Below, one piece after another: positions 1 through 7,519 of a stretch of DNA of 18,534 nt; position 1 is the stretch's first letter; every line of letters begins with the position of its first letter. The DNA is from Porphyromonadaceae bacterium UBA3327 (GTDB lineage: Bacteria; Bacteroidota; Bacteroidia; Bacteroidales; Muribaculaceae), in the NCBI GenBank assembly GCA_002361155.1, contig DERZ01000050.1, forward strand, positions 1-18,534, written 5' to 3'. The notes under the pieces were generated by a model that was given only the letters and a program-made list of their open reading frames with translations, was not told the origin of the DNA and did not search any database. Position numbers and translations under genes: made by a program.

Positions 1-31
1 CCGCCCCGATCGACCACTCCGGCATCTCTCC
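1..31 (-). tRNA. tRNA-Ser, 5' part, cut by the left window edge
   Basis: Read on the minus strand from position 31, the sequence opens GGAGAGATGCCGGAGTGGTC and continues to the edge with a G-rich stretch. This fits a class II serine tRNA: a seven-base acceptor strand GGAGAGA, T8, G9, a CCG D-stem strand, and a D-loop carrying the AGTGGT with G18-G19. Only the acceptor and D-arm region lies in the window. The anticodon, long variable arm and 3' end are missing, so the isoacceptor cannot be named. A promoter-like -7 box lies about 23 bases upstream, as expected for a tRNA with a short 5' leader. Serine is assigned by similarity to serine tRNA 5' ends known to me, and a leucine tRNA is the main alternative. 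Confidence 0.8.
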
Positions 32-53
32 CGGTCGTTTCTGATAGCGGGTA

Positions 54-85
54 CAAAATTACAGTTTTTTTTTGAATCCGCCAAC
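54..85 (-). promoter_or_regulatory. Promoter of the tRNA-Ser gene (Bacteroidota type)
   Basis: On the minus strand a perfect TAnnTTTG -7 box (TAATTTTG, 54-61) is preceded by GTTG (82-85) at a 20-base spacing, close to the TTTG -33 element of Bacteroidota promoters. The predicted start of transcription falls roughly 15 bases before the tRNA 5' end. The box sequence and position are seen directly; its function is inferred. Confidence 0.65.
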
Positions 86-313
86 TTTTAATGAAAAATA
101 TTTCTTACTTCGTTTGGAAATAATGAAATAAAACACGGGGAGACATCCACTGAATAAGGCGATCCTTACATATAGATATGAAACGAACGCATCCGGACTG
201 GTTTCAGGCAAGCACTTAACACGGCAATGCCCCGACCGAATATGGCCGGGGCATCCTGGATTTCTGTTTAAATTTTCTTATCGGCCTGTGCCTTGTATAT
301 ACTCGAAATAGAC
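86..313. other. Intergenic stretch without a recognisable gene
   Basis: This stretch separates the tRNA promoter from the 3' end of the lipoprotein gene. It is AT-rich up to about 130. It contains only very short open frames, such as a 13-codon one at 178-219 on the plus strand with no support, and the GC-rich hairpin at 227-254, which is listed separately. No further RNA gene or repeat is evident. Confidence 0.5.
227..254 (-). terminator. GC-rich hairpin downstream of the lipoprotein gene
   Basis: ATGCCCCG (227-234) and CGGGGCAT (247-254) form a perfect 8-bp stem. It continues inward after one A/C mismatch with two more G-C pairs and a six-base loop (GAATAT). It sits 60 bases past the stop of the minus-strand lipoprotein gene, where a terminator is expected. 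There is no good U tract on the minus-strand side. The plus-strand side is more T-rich, so direction and function are uncertain. Confidence 0.45.
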
Positions 314-913
314 TTAGCGACGGGTAAAATAAACCTTCTCTTTAGGGTTCTTGAGTTCGAGATTCATGGACTGTCTGTCCTTAGAAACCTCCACATCGTC
401 TACTACCGAGTAGCGTGAGAGCGTGGAGCGGAATGCGTTCTCCACCTTCATCCTGCACAGTTCAGCGGTTGTCGAGAGCTGTTCCGGAGAAAGATTTGCA
501 CCAGCGGAAAGAGAATTCTTGTCGACAGTAACGGTGATGGCGTCGTAATCGAACGCAAGAAGGAGATCGTCGTAATCATCTCCCTCCGGAGTCCAGGATC
601 CGCCACAACGGGCATCGGCAGTGAAATTCACCGGAACAGAAGTGGCTGCCGAATCGGAAGGAAGCGCTACACTCACCTTGAACTTGCCGGTCATCTCCAC
701 CTTCCCCGCGGAATTTCCCTTCGCCTCGCTGAAAGCAAGAGTAATTTCCTCCGAAGCTGATTCGGCTCCGGCAACCTCTGCCGCGACATTCACAGGTTTG
801 ACCGCTTTCCATTCGCCTATGAAATCCGCCTTCTTATCCGTACAGGATGAAAGCAGTGCGAGGCCGGGCAGAAGAAGTGCGGCCAGATTACCGATTCTTT
901 TCATAGTTTTCAT
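314..913 (-). CDS. Hypothetical lipoprotein
   Basis: The 199-residue protein has a type II signal peptide: a charged start with lysines and an arginine (KTMKR), a hydrophobic stretch rich in Leu and Ala, and a lipobox LLSSC with the lipidated Cys near residue 24. A second ATG at 904 (MKRIG) is an equally good start. The mature part begins with a GEW motif of the kind seen at the start of small lipocalin-like domains in Bacteroidota lipoproteins. An acidic, Ser/Ala-rich middle follows, with alternating polar and hydrophobic segments suggesting beta strands, and only two further Cys. I do not recognise a family with confidence. It is probably anchored in the outer membrane or its periplasmic face. 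It lies 91 bases downstream of a small outer-membrane barrel gene on the same strand, with a possible terminator between them, so co-transcription is doubtful. Confidence 0.8.
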   Translation of the reverse strand: MKTMKRIGNLAALLLPGLALLSSCTDKKADFIGEWKAVKPVNVAAEVAGAESASEEITLAFSEAKGNSAGKVEMTGKFKVSVALPSDSAATSVPVNFTADARCGGSWTPEGDDYDDLLLAFDYDAITVTVDKNSLSAGANLSPEQLSTTAELCRMKVENAFRSTLSRYSVVDDVEVSKDRQSMNLELKNPKEKVYFTRR

Positions 914-935
914 TTTCCTATTAAATTATGGCCAA

Positions 936-973
936 AAGCATCCCGTTCCGCATGCGTGGCAAAGGAGATGCTT
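936..973 (-). terminator. Possible terminator after the outer-membrane barrel gene
   Basis: AAGCATC (936-942) and GATGCTT (967-973) form a 7-bp stem around a loop holding a second small GC-rich palindrome. In minus-strand transcription the hairpin is followed by a short run of T (TTTT at the stem foot). It starts about 30 bases past the barrel gene's stop codon. The stem is modest and the T run short, so it may be leaky or irrelevant. Confidence 0.4.
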
Positions 974-1004
974 CCGGCCGGATTGATTATTGTTTCATCT
1001 TGTG

Positions 1005-1484
1005 TCAGAACTCGTATCCGATACCGACTCCGAAGAAACCGCCACTCGTGTCGTTCATCACCGAGTATTTGCCCTGAATGTTTAATTTCAAGTAATTGGT
1101 CAGATAGAAATCTATTCCTGCTCCGAAATTTCCTCCGACTCTCGCAGCATTGCCGTCATGCCACATCCAGTTGTTGAACGTAAGACCCACTAACGGATAT
1201 ACGGCCACAACCCTGTGAAGGCGGAACGGGAACTGCATATCGACATTCATCGTGAATGCAGAACAACCGTCATTGCGGAACACATATCCGATTTCAGGAG
1301 CAAGCCGGAAATGCGTGGCGAACTCATACTGATAATAGAGACTCATGTAACCTCCATCGTTATACGTGGCAAATCCACCATTGAGACCCACAGCCATATC
1401 GCCACCCGCGGCCTTGGCCTTCTGCGTACCCATCGCTCCGAACAGAGCTGCGACTGCAATCAATACAGTAACAATTTTTTTCAT
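1005..1484 (-). CDS. Small outer-membrane beta-barrel protein
   Basis: A protein of 159 residues starting at the ATG at 1484 (MKKIVTVLIAV). The frame can be extended to a TTG at 1493, but MKKIV gives a standard signal peptide and is preferred. Signal peptidase I cleavage is predicted after AKA near residue 25. The mature part alternates hydrophobic and polar residues with many Gly, Tyr, Phe and Asn, including YMSLYYQYEF and FRLAPEIGYVF. It ends in GVGIGYEF, a terminal Phe beta-signal for insertion by the BAM complex. The length fits an eight-stranded barrel of the OmpW/OmpX-like or generic porin-family type. No pore or enzyme function can be inferred. It is divergent from nadE, with about 130 bases between the starts. 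I found no clear TAnnTTTG box for it; TAAAATTG about 12 bases before the start is only a near match. Confidence 0.82.
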   Translation of the reverse strand: MKKIVTVLIAVAALFGAMGTQKAKAAGGDMAVGLNGGFATYNDGGYMSLYYQYEFATHFRLAPEIGYVFRNDGCSAFTMNVDMQFPFRLHRVVAVYPLVGLTFNNWMWHDGNAARVGGNFGAGIDFYLTNYLKLNIQGKYSVMNDTSGGFFGVGIGYEF

Positions 1485-1584
1485 ATCAATCAATTTTAGT
1501 TTTATTCGTGTTAAACGAGTGTTAAAAATTTCTGTTTTTTTAACATTTTATATTAGAAACAACTCATCAATCAAGATGGTTTAT

Positions 1585-1592
1585 TAATTTTG
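1585..1592 (+). promoter_or_regulatory. Candidate -7 box for nadE
   Basis: TAATTTTG is a perfect TAnnTTTG match 20 bases before the nadE start codon, which would give a very short 5' leader. No convincing TTTG -33 element is seen at the expected distance, so this is a half-promoter call. Confidence 0.5.
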
Positions 1593-1612
1593 TAAAAAAA
1601 TATCGGAATCAG

Positions 1613-3571
1613 ATGAACGGATACGGATACGCAAGGGTGGCTTCATGCACACCCACAGTACGGCTTGGCGACCCGGCGGCAAACGCCGCCGCAATAATTT
1701 CCGCACTTGAAGAGGCATCGGCACGCCACGCCGACATATTGGTTTTTCCTGAACTCAGCGTGACCGGATACACATGTGCCGACCTGTTCGGACAGAGCGC
1801 TCTCCGGGAGGGAGCGGTGTCGGCTCTTACGGAGATAGCGCTCGCCACCGGGGATCTTGCCACGGTGTGTGTGGTCGGAGCGCCGCTACAGCGTAACAAC
1901 CGGTTATATAACTGCGCTGTGGTCATGGCCAACGGAAAAATTGAGGGCGTGGTGCCGAAATCGTTTCTCCCCAATTACGGCGAGTTTTATGAAAAAAGAT
2001 GGTTCGCGTCGGGACATAATACCAACGGCACTATAGAAGTCGGAAACAATACCGTACCCTTCGGTACCGACCTGCTCTTCAGATGCCATGCAGCCGCAAA
2101 CCGCGGAGATTTCAAATTCGGCATAGAGATATGCGAGGATCTGTGGGTACCCGTACCGCCAGGTACAAGACTCGCTGTCGCCGGAGCCGACATCATACTC
2201 AATCTGTCGGCAACCGACGAACTTACAGGCAAACATGACTATCTGGTCAACCTTATCAGAAACCAGTCGGCGAGATGCCGCTCCGCGTATGTATATGCCT
2301 CGGCCGGACTCGGGGAATCATCCACCGATCTTGCATTCAGCGGCAACGGCATCATAGCCGAAAACGGTACACTCCTCGCCGAGTCCAGACGATATTGCCT
2401 TGAACCCCAGACAGTATTTGCCGACATCGACATCGAGTCCCTTAGGAACGACCGGATTCATTTCTCCTCGTTCGGCGACAACCACGATCCCGAACCGAAC
2501 GGCCAAACCTGCCGCGAGATACGGATAGCGACAAAAGAGAATGACTTTGAACTCGAATACAGGAATATATCCCCCTACCCCTTTCTCGACCCGGATCCGG
2601 CAAAACTCCAGGCGCGTTGCGACGAGATATCCTCCATCCAGGCATGGGGACTGCTGCAGCGGCTCCGAGCCACCGGCTGCCGGAAAGCCGTGGTGGGCAT
2701 ATCTGGAGGACTTGACTCCACACTCGCCCTATTGGTAACCGTCAAGGCTTTCGACATGCTCGGCATGGACCGCAAAGGCATAATAGGAATAACAATGCCA
2801 GGATTCGGCACGACGGGACGGACACACCGCAATGCCGTGACACTGATGGCACGGCTCGGAGTCACCAACATGGAGATACCGATAGCAAAGGCTGTGACCG
2901 GACATTTCGAAGACATCGGCCATAACCCGGATAAGCATGACGTGACATACGAGAACAGTCAGGCACGGGAACGCACCCAGATACTGATGGACATGGCCAA
3001 CAAGGAGAACGCCATGGTGATCGGTACCGGCGACCTCTCGGAACTCGCCCTGGGATGGTGCACCTACAACGGTGACCAGATGTCGATGTATGCCGTCAAC
3101 ACTTCCGTACCCAAGACTCTGGTACGTTATCTCGTGGAGGGCTACGCCCGCAACACCTCCGACAAGGCGCTGCGGGACACGCTGTCGGATGTGACAGAAA
3201 CACCCGTCAGCCCGGAGCTTCTGCCGGCAGACGCCAACGGAAACATAGCACAGGTCACCGAGGATCTGGTGGGACCCTACGAACTCCACGACTTCTTCCT
3301 GCACGCCATGCTGCGCCACGGTTTCGGACCGGACAAGATACTGATGCTCGCCGACATGGCATTTGCCGGAAAATATGACAGAGAAACAATATTGCGTTGG
3401 CTTAGAACATTCTACCGCAGGTTCTTCTCCCAGCAGTTCAAACGCTCATGCATGCCCGACGGAGTGAAGGTGGGAAGCATCTGCCTCTCTCCCCGCGGCG
3501 ACTGGAGAATGCCCTCCGACGCTACGGTATCGCTGTGGATGGAACAGCTCGATAAAGGAAGATATGACTGA
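1613..3571 (+). CDS. nadE: Glutamine-dependent NAD+ synthetase
   Basis: The protein makes NAD+ from nicotinate adenine dinucleotide, ATP and glutamine-derived ammonia, the last step of NAD synthesis in the cytoplasm. It has 652 residues, the normal size of the two-domain glutamine-dependent form. The N-terminal nitrilase-like glutaminase domain (about 1-290) shows the triad E47 (FPELSVTGY), K116 (VVPKSFLPNY) and C174 (GIEICEDLW). The C-terminal synthetase domain (about 330-640) has the ATP pyrophosphatase loop SGGLDS at 364-369, and further on GTGDLSELALGW and YAVNTSVPKTL, which are typical of the family. Because the glutaminase half is intact, free ammonia is not required. The start ATG follows a -7 box by 20 bases and gives a full-length N terminus. 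The end overlaps the next gene's first ATG by 8 bases, which suggests translational coupling. Confidence 0.97.
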   Translation: MNGYGYARVASCTPTVRLGDPAANAAAIISALEEASARHADILVFPELSVTGYTCADLFGQSALREGAVSALTEIALATGDLATVCVVGAPLQRNNRLYNCAVVMANGKIEGVVPKSFLPNYGEFYEKRWFASGHNTNGTIEVGNNTVPFGTDLLFRCHAAANRGDFKFGIEICEDLWVPVPPGTRLAVAGADIILNLSATDELTGKHDYLVNLIRNQSARCRSAYVYASAGLGESSTDLAFSGNGIIAENGTLLAESRRYCLEPQTVFADIDIESLRNDRIHFSSFGDNHDPEPNGQTCREIRIATKENDFELEYRNISPYPFLDPDPAKLQARCDEISSIQAWGLLQRLRATGCRKAVVGISGGLDSTLALLVTVKAFDMLGMDRKGIIGITMPGFGTTGRTHRNAVTLMARLGVTNMEIPIAKAVTGHFEDIGHNPDKHDVTYENSQARERTQILMDMANKENAMVIGTGDLSELALGWCTYNGDQMSMYAVNTSVPKTLVRYLVEGYARNTSDKALRDTLSDVTETPVSPELLPADANGNIAQVTEDLVGPYELHDFFLHAMLRHGFGPDKILMLADMAFAGKYDRETILRWLRTFYRRFFSQQFKRSCMPDGVKVGSICLSPRGDWRMPSDATVSLWMEQLDKGRYD

Positions 3572-4172
3572 TGGATATGGATTTAAGACAATTATGGAAA
3601 ACGAAAGATATGACCGGGAGGACCTTGACCGCGCTGTGGAGGTTCTCCGCAACGGAGGCATAATCCTCTACCCTACCGACACGGTCTGGGGAATAGGCTG
3701 CGATGCGGCAAACGTCGACGCCGTGGAGAAAATCTACCGTCTGAAAGAGCGCTCCGACAGCAAGGCAATGCTTTGCCTTGTCGACTCCGAAGGGATGCTC
3801 CAAAGGTCGGTACGGACCGTACCGGACGCCGCGTGGCAACTCATCGAGACTGCTGTCAACCCGCTGACAATCATATATGACCATCCGATCGGAATAGCCG
3901 AAAACCTCAAAGCCGACGATGGATCGCTCGGAATAAGAATCACCTCCGAACCCTTCTCCTCGGCACTATGCCGCAGACTTCGCGGACCGATAGTCTCGAC
4001 ATCGGCAAACGTGAGCGGCAAAAAGACCCCGAGACAATTCGCCGACATCGAACCAGAGATTATCGATGGTGTGGACTACGCGGTCCGCTTCGGACGTACA
4101 TCCTCCGGAAGCCCGAAACCGAGCAATATCATCAAAGTCTGTGACAACGGAGTGATAAAAGTAATCCGATAG
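3564..4172 (+). CDS. tsaC: L-threonylcarbamoyladenylate synthase (Sua5/YrdC/YwlC family)
   Basis: It forms threonylcarbamoyl-AMP from threonine, bicarbonate and ATP, the first step of t6A37 modification of tRNAs reading ANN codons. The 202-residue protein is a single YrdC-type domain, that is, the short TsaC form without the C-terminal Sua5 domain. Motifs seen are ILYPTDTVWGIGCDA (about 34-48), KERSDSKAM (the nucleotide-binding basic segment), NPLTIIY, SLGIRI and STSANVSGKKTP near residue 150. Two starts compete. ATG 3564 overlaps the nadE stop and is preceded by AAGGAAG. ATG 3594 (MENERYD) would give 192 residues and leave a 22-base gap. I kept the first because of the overlap. Many Bacteroidota carry two YrdC-domain proteins, so another paralogue could share or own the t6A role. 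Confidence 0.88.
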   Translation: MTDGYGFKTIMENERYDREDLDRAVEVLRNGGIILYPTDTVWGIGCDAANVDAVEKIYRLKERSDSKAMLCLVDSEGMLQRSVRTVPDAAWQLIETAVNPLTIIYDHPIGIAENLKADDGSLGIRITSEPFSSALCRRLRGPIVSTSANVSGKKTPRQFADIEPEIIDGVDYAVRFGRTSSGSPKPSNIIKVCDNGVIKVIR

Positions 4173-4204
4173 ATTGCCGGATAGCGGATTTTTGGCTAAA
4201 TTTG
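4173..4204 (+). promoter_or_regulatory. Internal promoter before the sugar transferase gene
   Basis: ATTG (4173-4176), 20 bases of spacer and a perfect -7 box TAAATTTG (4197-4204) make a good Bacteroidota-type promoter starting within the last codons of the preceding gene's region and ending in the short gap. Transcription would start around 4209-4213. This decides against the TTG at 4202 as a start codon, since that TTG is part of the -7 box. The promoter would let the downstream genes be expressed independently of nadE. Confidence 0.65.
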
Positions 4205-4243
4205 CATATTGAAGAGATGCGGGACGCACATCCGGGACCAGGC

Positions 4244-5677
4244 ATGAATATGAAAAAAGACAAGAGCACGGTAGCCACACGACAGAGACTGAGATACATA
4301 ATCGGCGATTATGTAGCGGTCAATATGGCCGTACTCCTGTTCAACATATTCCGCTTCTTCTTCATTGGAAGGCACGACACGCCGGAGGGACTCGAGTATT
4401 ACCTGATGTCGGAGACACTTGTGCTCGAACAGATATTCTTTCCGATAGGCATGCTGATAATCTACGGAATATCGGGATATTACAACAATACACTCGAGAA
4501 ATCGAGGCTGAGCGAGCTGAACCAGACAGTATCGGGAGCCGTGATCGGTTCGCTGGGAATCTATCTGCTGGCGCTTATCAACGATCCGATGTCGATGCGC
4601 CGACACATCTATTTACTGATACTGATTCTCGCCCTGTTGCTGTTCGGATGCACTTATGCCGCGCGATACGCCCTGACTTCGCGTACAATCTCCATGCTCA
4701 AGAAACGGAAACTAATATACTCCACTCTGATAATAGGGAACTCGCCGAGGTCGCGCAGGACATACAATACAATCAAGGAAAGCGGCTCGGTATGGGGTCA
4801 TGACGTGGTTGGATTTTTAAGGATTCCCGGCGAGAAGGATGCATCCGACCTACAAAAAGCGTGGGATCTGAAAGATGTGGAAGAGATATGCCGTCGGGAA
4901 AGAGTGGACAGGATTATAATCTCTCCTGCTAAAAACAGTGACGACTCGGTGATGGACATACTTAACAAGGTATTCCCTCTCGACATCCCGGTATACATCG
5001 AGCCGGACACGCTCGGATTCATCACATCAAACATTGTGCTTGATGACATCATGGGACTGCCGATGATTACACTTACCTCCTCGCGGATGAGCGAATGGGA
5101 GAAAAATGTGAAGCGGATAACCGATATAGCGGTGTCTGCAGTGGCATTGCTGCTGCTGTCGCCGGTGCTGGGAATCCTGGCCATCGCAGTGAAAAAGAGT
5201 TCGGAGGGTCCGGTATTTTACCGGCAGGAACGTCTCGGACTCCGCCAGAAACCGTTCAAAATCATCAAATTCCGCTCAATGCGTATGAATGCCGAGGAAA
5301 ACGGTCCGCAACTTTCGAACGATTGCGACACGAGAGTGACACGAGTGGGACGCTTTTTGCGCAAATACCGGCTTGACGAGTTGCCGCAGTTCTGGAATGT
5401 GATAAAAGGTGACATGTCGCTCGTGGGCCCGAGGCCGGAACGGGCCTATTTTGCTGACAGAATAGTGAAGCAGGCACCGTACTACAGACTCATACATCAG
5501 GTGAGACCCGGAATCACAAGCTGGGGAATGGTGAAATACGGCTATGCGTCGACTGTGGCGCAGATGGTCAAGAGATCGCAGTATGACCTACTCTATATCA
5601 ACAATATGTCGCTATCGATGGATATAAAGATATTTATATATACAATCCGCACTGTAATCAAAGGATCGGGAGTATAA
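4244..5677 (+). CDS. Polyprenyl-phosphate sugar-1-phosphate transferase (exopolysaccharide initiation, WcaJ-like)
   Basis: This membrane enzyme transfers a sugar-1-phosphate from a nucleotide sugar to undecaprenyl phosphate, starting a lipid-linked glycan. From ATG 4244 it has 477 residues, typical for the family. Four N-terminal membrane segments lie at roughly 15-120 (for example YLLILILALLLFG). A Rossmann-like CoA-binding-fold domain follows (YSTLIIGNSPRSRRTY), then the catalytic bacterial sugar transferase domain with a membrane re-entrant helix (VALLLLSPVLGILAIAVK), FKIIKFRSM, RKYRLDELPQFWNV and MSLVGPRPE. The Asp-Glu of DELPQ and the Arg-Pro of GPRP are the usual catalytic and phosphate-binding residues. 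The frame stays open upstream to TTG 4202 and ATG 4217, but the promoter overlaps that part; ATG 4250 is another possible start. Sugar specificity cannot be read. No other glycosyltransferase genes flank it, unlike in a capsule locus. The next gene starts one base after its stop. Confidence 0.9.
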   Translation: MNMKKDKSTVATRQRLRYIIGDYVAVNMAVLLFNIFRFFFIGRHDTPEGLEYYLMSETLVLEQIFFPIGMLIIYGISGYYNNTLEKSRLSELNQTVSGAVIGSLGIYLLALINDPMSMRRHIYLLILILALLLFGCTYAARYALTSRTISMLKKRKLIYSTLIIGNSPRSRRTYNTIKESGSVWGHDVVGFLRIPGEKDASDLQKAWDLKDVEEICRRERVDRIIISPAKNSDDSVMDILNKVFPLDIPVYIEPDTLGFITSNIVLDDIMGLPMITLTSSRMSEWEKNVKRITDIAVSAVALLLLSPVLGILAIAVKKSSEGPVFYRQERLGLRQKPFKIIKFRSMRMNAEENGPQLSNDCDTRVTRVGRFLRKYRLDELPQFWNVIKGDMSLVGPRPERAYFADRIVKQAPYYRLIHQVRPGITSWGMVKYGYASTVAQMVKRSQYDLLYINNMSLSMDIKIFIYTIRTVIKGSGV

Positions 5678-5678
5678 T

Positions 5679-7478
5679 ATGGCATATAAAGAGACACATA
5701 ACCGATGGACGGACCTGTGGATGAAGTTCGTTACATGGCGAGAGCACCATATCAGTGAGAAGAGTTTCATGGTGATTCTGTCGCTGGTGACAGGCATAGT
5801 GTGCGGATTGGCAGCGCAGTTGCTGAAGCTGCTGATCGAACTGATAGCGGGGCTGCTGACATCGCACTTCAACACTACGGAGGCCAACTGGCTATATCTC
5901 GTCTATCCTGTGGCAGGAATCCTGCTGACCGTGCTGTTTGTAAAGTACGTGGTGCGAGAGAACATCTCCCACGGAGTGACCAAGGTGCTTTACGCCATCT
6001 CGCGCAGAAAGTCACGGTTAAAGAAACGCAACATATACGCATCGCTGATAGCCTCTTCCATCACGATCGGCTTCGGAGGATCGGTGGGTGCGGAGGGTCC
6101 GATAGTCTACACAGGCGCCGCGATAGGCTCCAACGTGGGGCAGGCTTTCAGACTTTCCCCCAGGATGCTGATGACACTGGTGGGATGCGGCGCAGCCGCA
6201 GGTATAGCCGGAATTTTCCGGGCTCCGATAGCCGGTATGCTTTTCACCATAGAGGTGCTGATGATCGATCTGACCGGCCTCACAGTAATGCCGCTCCTGA
6301 TTTCCTCGATAGCCGGGGCCACTGTGGCGTACATCCTCGAAGGCTATAACTCCGAATTCTTCTTCGCACAGAGCGAGCCTTTCCTCACAAACCGGATCCC
6401 CTTCTCTATAGTATTGGGAGTGGTATGCGGCCTTATATCGTATTACTTCACCAAGGTGATGTTCATGATGGAGGGAATTTTCGGCAAGATCAAGAACCAG
6501 GGATGGCGCATATTCATAGGCGGAGTCATAATCGCAGGGCTCATCTTCATATTCCCTCCCCTCTACGGAGAGGGCTACACGACGATCAACGATCTGCTGA
6601 ACGGCAATGTATCGGATGTGCTTGACCGCACACTATTCTATGTAGACCGCGAAAACGTGTGGTTCATCGCCATGTTCATCGGAGCGATAGCGATGTTCAA
6701 GGCCTTCGCCACCTCCGCCACCAACGGTGCCGGAGGCGTGGGCGGAACCTTCGCTCCGTCGCTGTTCGTGGGTGCTCTTGTTGGATTTCTCTTCGCCTTC
6801 ATACTCAACAATCTCGACTTGGGACTGACCTTGTCGCAGAAAAATTTCACACTGATGGGAATGGCCGGAGTGATGGCCGGAGTGATGCACGCCCCACTGA
6901 TGGCGATATTCCTCACGGCGGAAATGACAGGAGGCTACAACCTCTTCCTGCCGCTGCTGATAGTCTCGACCATCTCATATCTGACAATCCAGATATTCAC
7001 ACCCTACAGTATCTACACCATGCGGTTGGCAAAAGCCGGCGATCTGCTCACGCATCAGAAGGACAAGAGCGTGCTCACACTGCTTAAGATAGATAACCTG
7101 ATAGAGACCGACTTCCGCGAAGTCAATCCCGACATGAACCTCAAGGAGATGGTCGACGTGATCTCAGTGTCGAACCGCAACCTCTTCGCGGTGACCGACT
7201 CCGACGGAATGCTCAAGGGCATCGTACTGCTTGATGACATACGCAACATCATGTTCCGGACCGACCTGTACAAGAAAATGCATGTGTCGCGGTTCATGTC
7301 GGCGCCTCCGGCCATGATCGACATCAATACTCCAATGGACCGCGTGATGGAGATATTCGACAAAACCAACGCATGGAATCTGCCGGTGGTGGATGGAGGA
7401 CGGTATGTGGGATTCGTATCGAAATCAAAGATATTCAATTCTTATCGGCGGGTACTCAGGCACTTCACTGACGACTGA
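5679..7478 (+). CDS. ClC-family chloride channel/transporter with CBS domains
   Basis: A 599-residue inner-membrane ClC protein. The transmembrane part spans about 25-440 and a cytoplasmic pair of CBS domains about 455-597. Selectivity-filter motifs are SHGVTKV (in place of the classical GSGIPE), GGSVGAEGP with the gating glutamate E139 (the E148 position of E. coli ClC-ec1), GTFAPSLFVGALVG (the GxFxP motif), and a Tyr in YSIYTMRLAK near the Y445 position. In helix H the motif reads FTIEV: E192 is kept, but V193 stands where the proton-path glutamate E203 of ClC-ec1 would be. That is how channel-type ClCs read, so proton-coupled exchange is doubtful. The CBS pair (DGMLKGIVLLDDIRN and NLPVVDGGRYVGFVSKSKI) probably senses a nucleotide or gates the pore. 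It starts one base after the sugar transferase stop and ends 41 bases before fmt, so it is probably co-transcribed with both. Confidence 0.95.
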   Translation: MAYKETHNRWTDLWMKFVTWREHHISEKSFMVILSLVTGIVCGLAAQLLKLLIELIAGLLTSHFNTTEANWLYLVYPVAGILLTVLFVKYVVRENISHGVTKVLYAISRRKSRLKKRNIYASLIASSITIGFGGSVGAEGPIVYTGAAIGSNVGQAFRLSPRMLMTLVGCGAAAGIAGIFRAPIAGMLFTIEVLMIDLTGLTVMPLLISSIAGATVAYILEGYNSEFFFAQSEPFLTNRIPFSIVLGVVCGLISYYFTKVMFMMEGIFGKIKNQGWRIFIGGVIIAGLIFIFPPLYGEGYTTINDLLNGNVSDVLDRTLFYVDRENVWFIAMFIGAIAMFKAFATSATNGAGGVGGTFAPSLFVGALVGFLFAFILNNLDLGLTLSQKNFTLMGMAGVMAGVMHAPLMAIFLTAEMTGGYNLFLPLLIVSTISYLTIQIFTPYSIYTMRLAKAGDLLTHQKDKSVLTLLKIDNLIETDFREVNPDMNLKEMVDVISVSNRNLFAVTDSDGMLKGIVLLDDIRNIMFRTDLYKKMHVSRFMSAPPAMIDINTPMDRVMEIFDKTNAWNLPVVDGGRYVGFVSKSKIFNSYRRVLRHFTDD

Positions 7479-7519
7479 CAGCGAGGAACAGCGTGCGCCG
7501 CATATCAGGAAACCAGAAA

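Noticed and set aside
178..219. 13-codon open frame (MKRTHPDWFQAST) followed by a hairpin, resembling a leader peptide with terminator
   Set aside because: No promoter box or downstream plus-strand gene; the next gene is on the opposite strand, so there is nothing to attenuate.
2729..3319. 196-codon minus-strand frame opposite nadE
   Set aside because: Antisense shadow; the nadE frame is full-length with all motifs.
3808..3824. 8-base inverted repeat CGGTACGG/CCGTACCG with one-base spacer in the tsaC-type gene
   Set aside because: Short, inside coding sequence and within the range expected by chance for GC-rich codons.
6861..6884. Perfect 12-base tandem duplication ATGGCCGGAGTG in the ClC gene
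   Set aside because: It encodes MAGVMAGVM in a conserved pore-lining segment where family members have similar small-residue repeats, so it is probably protein-level similarity, not a recent duplication.
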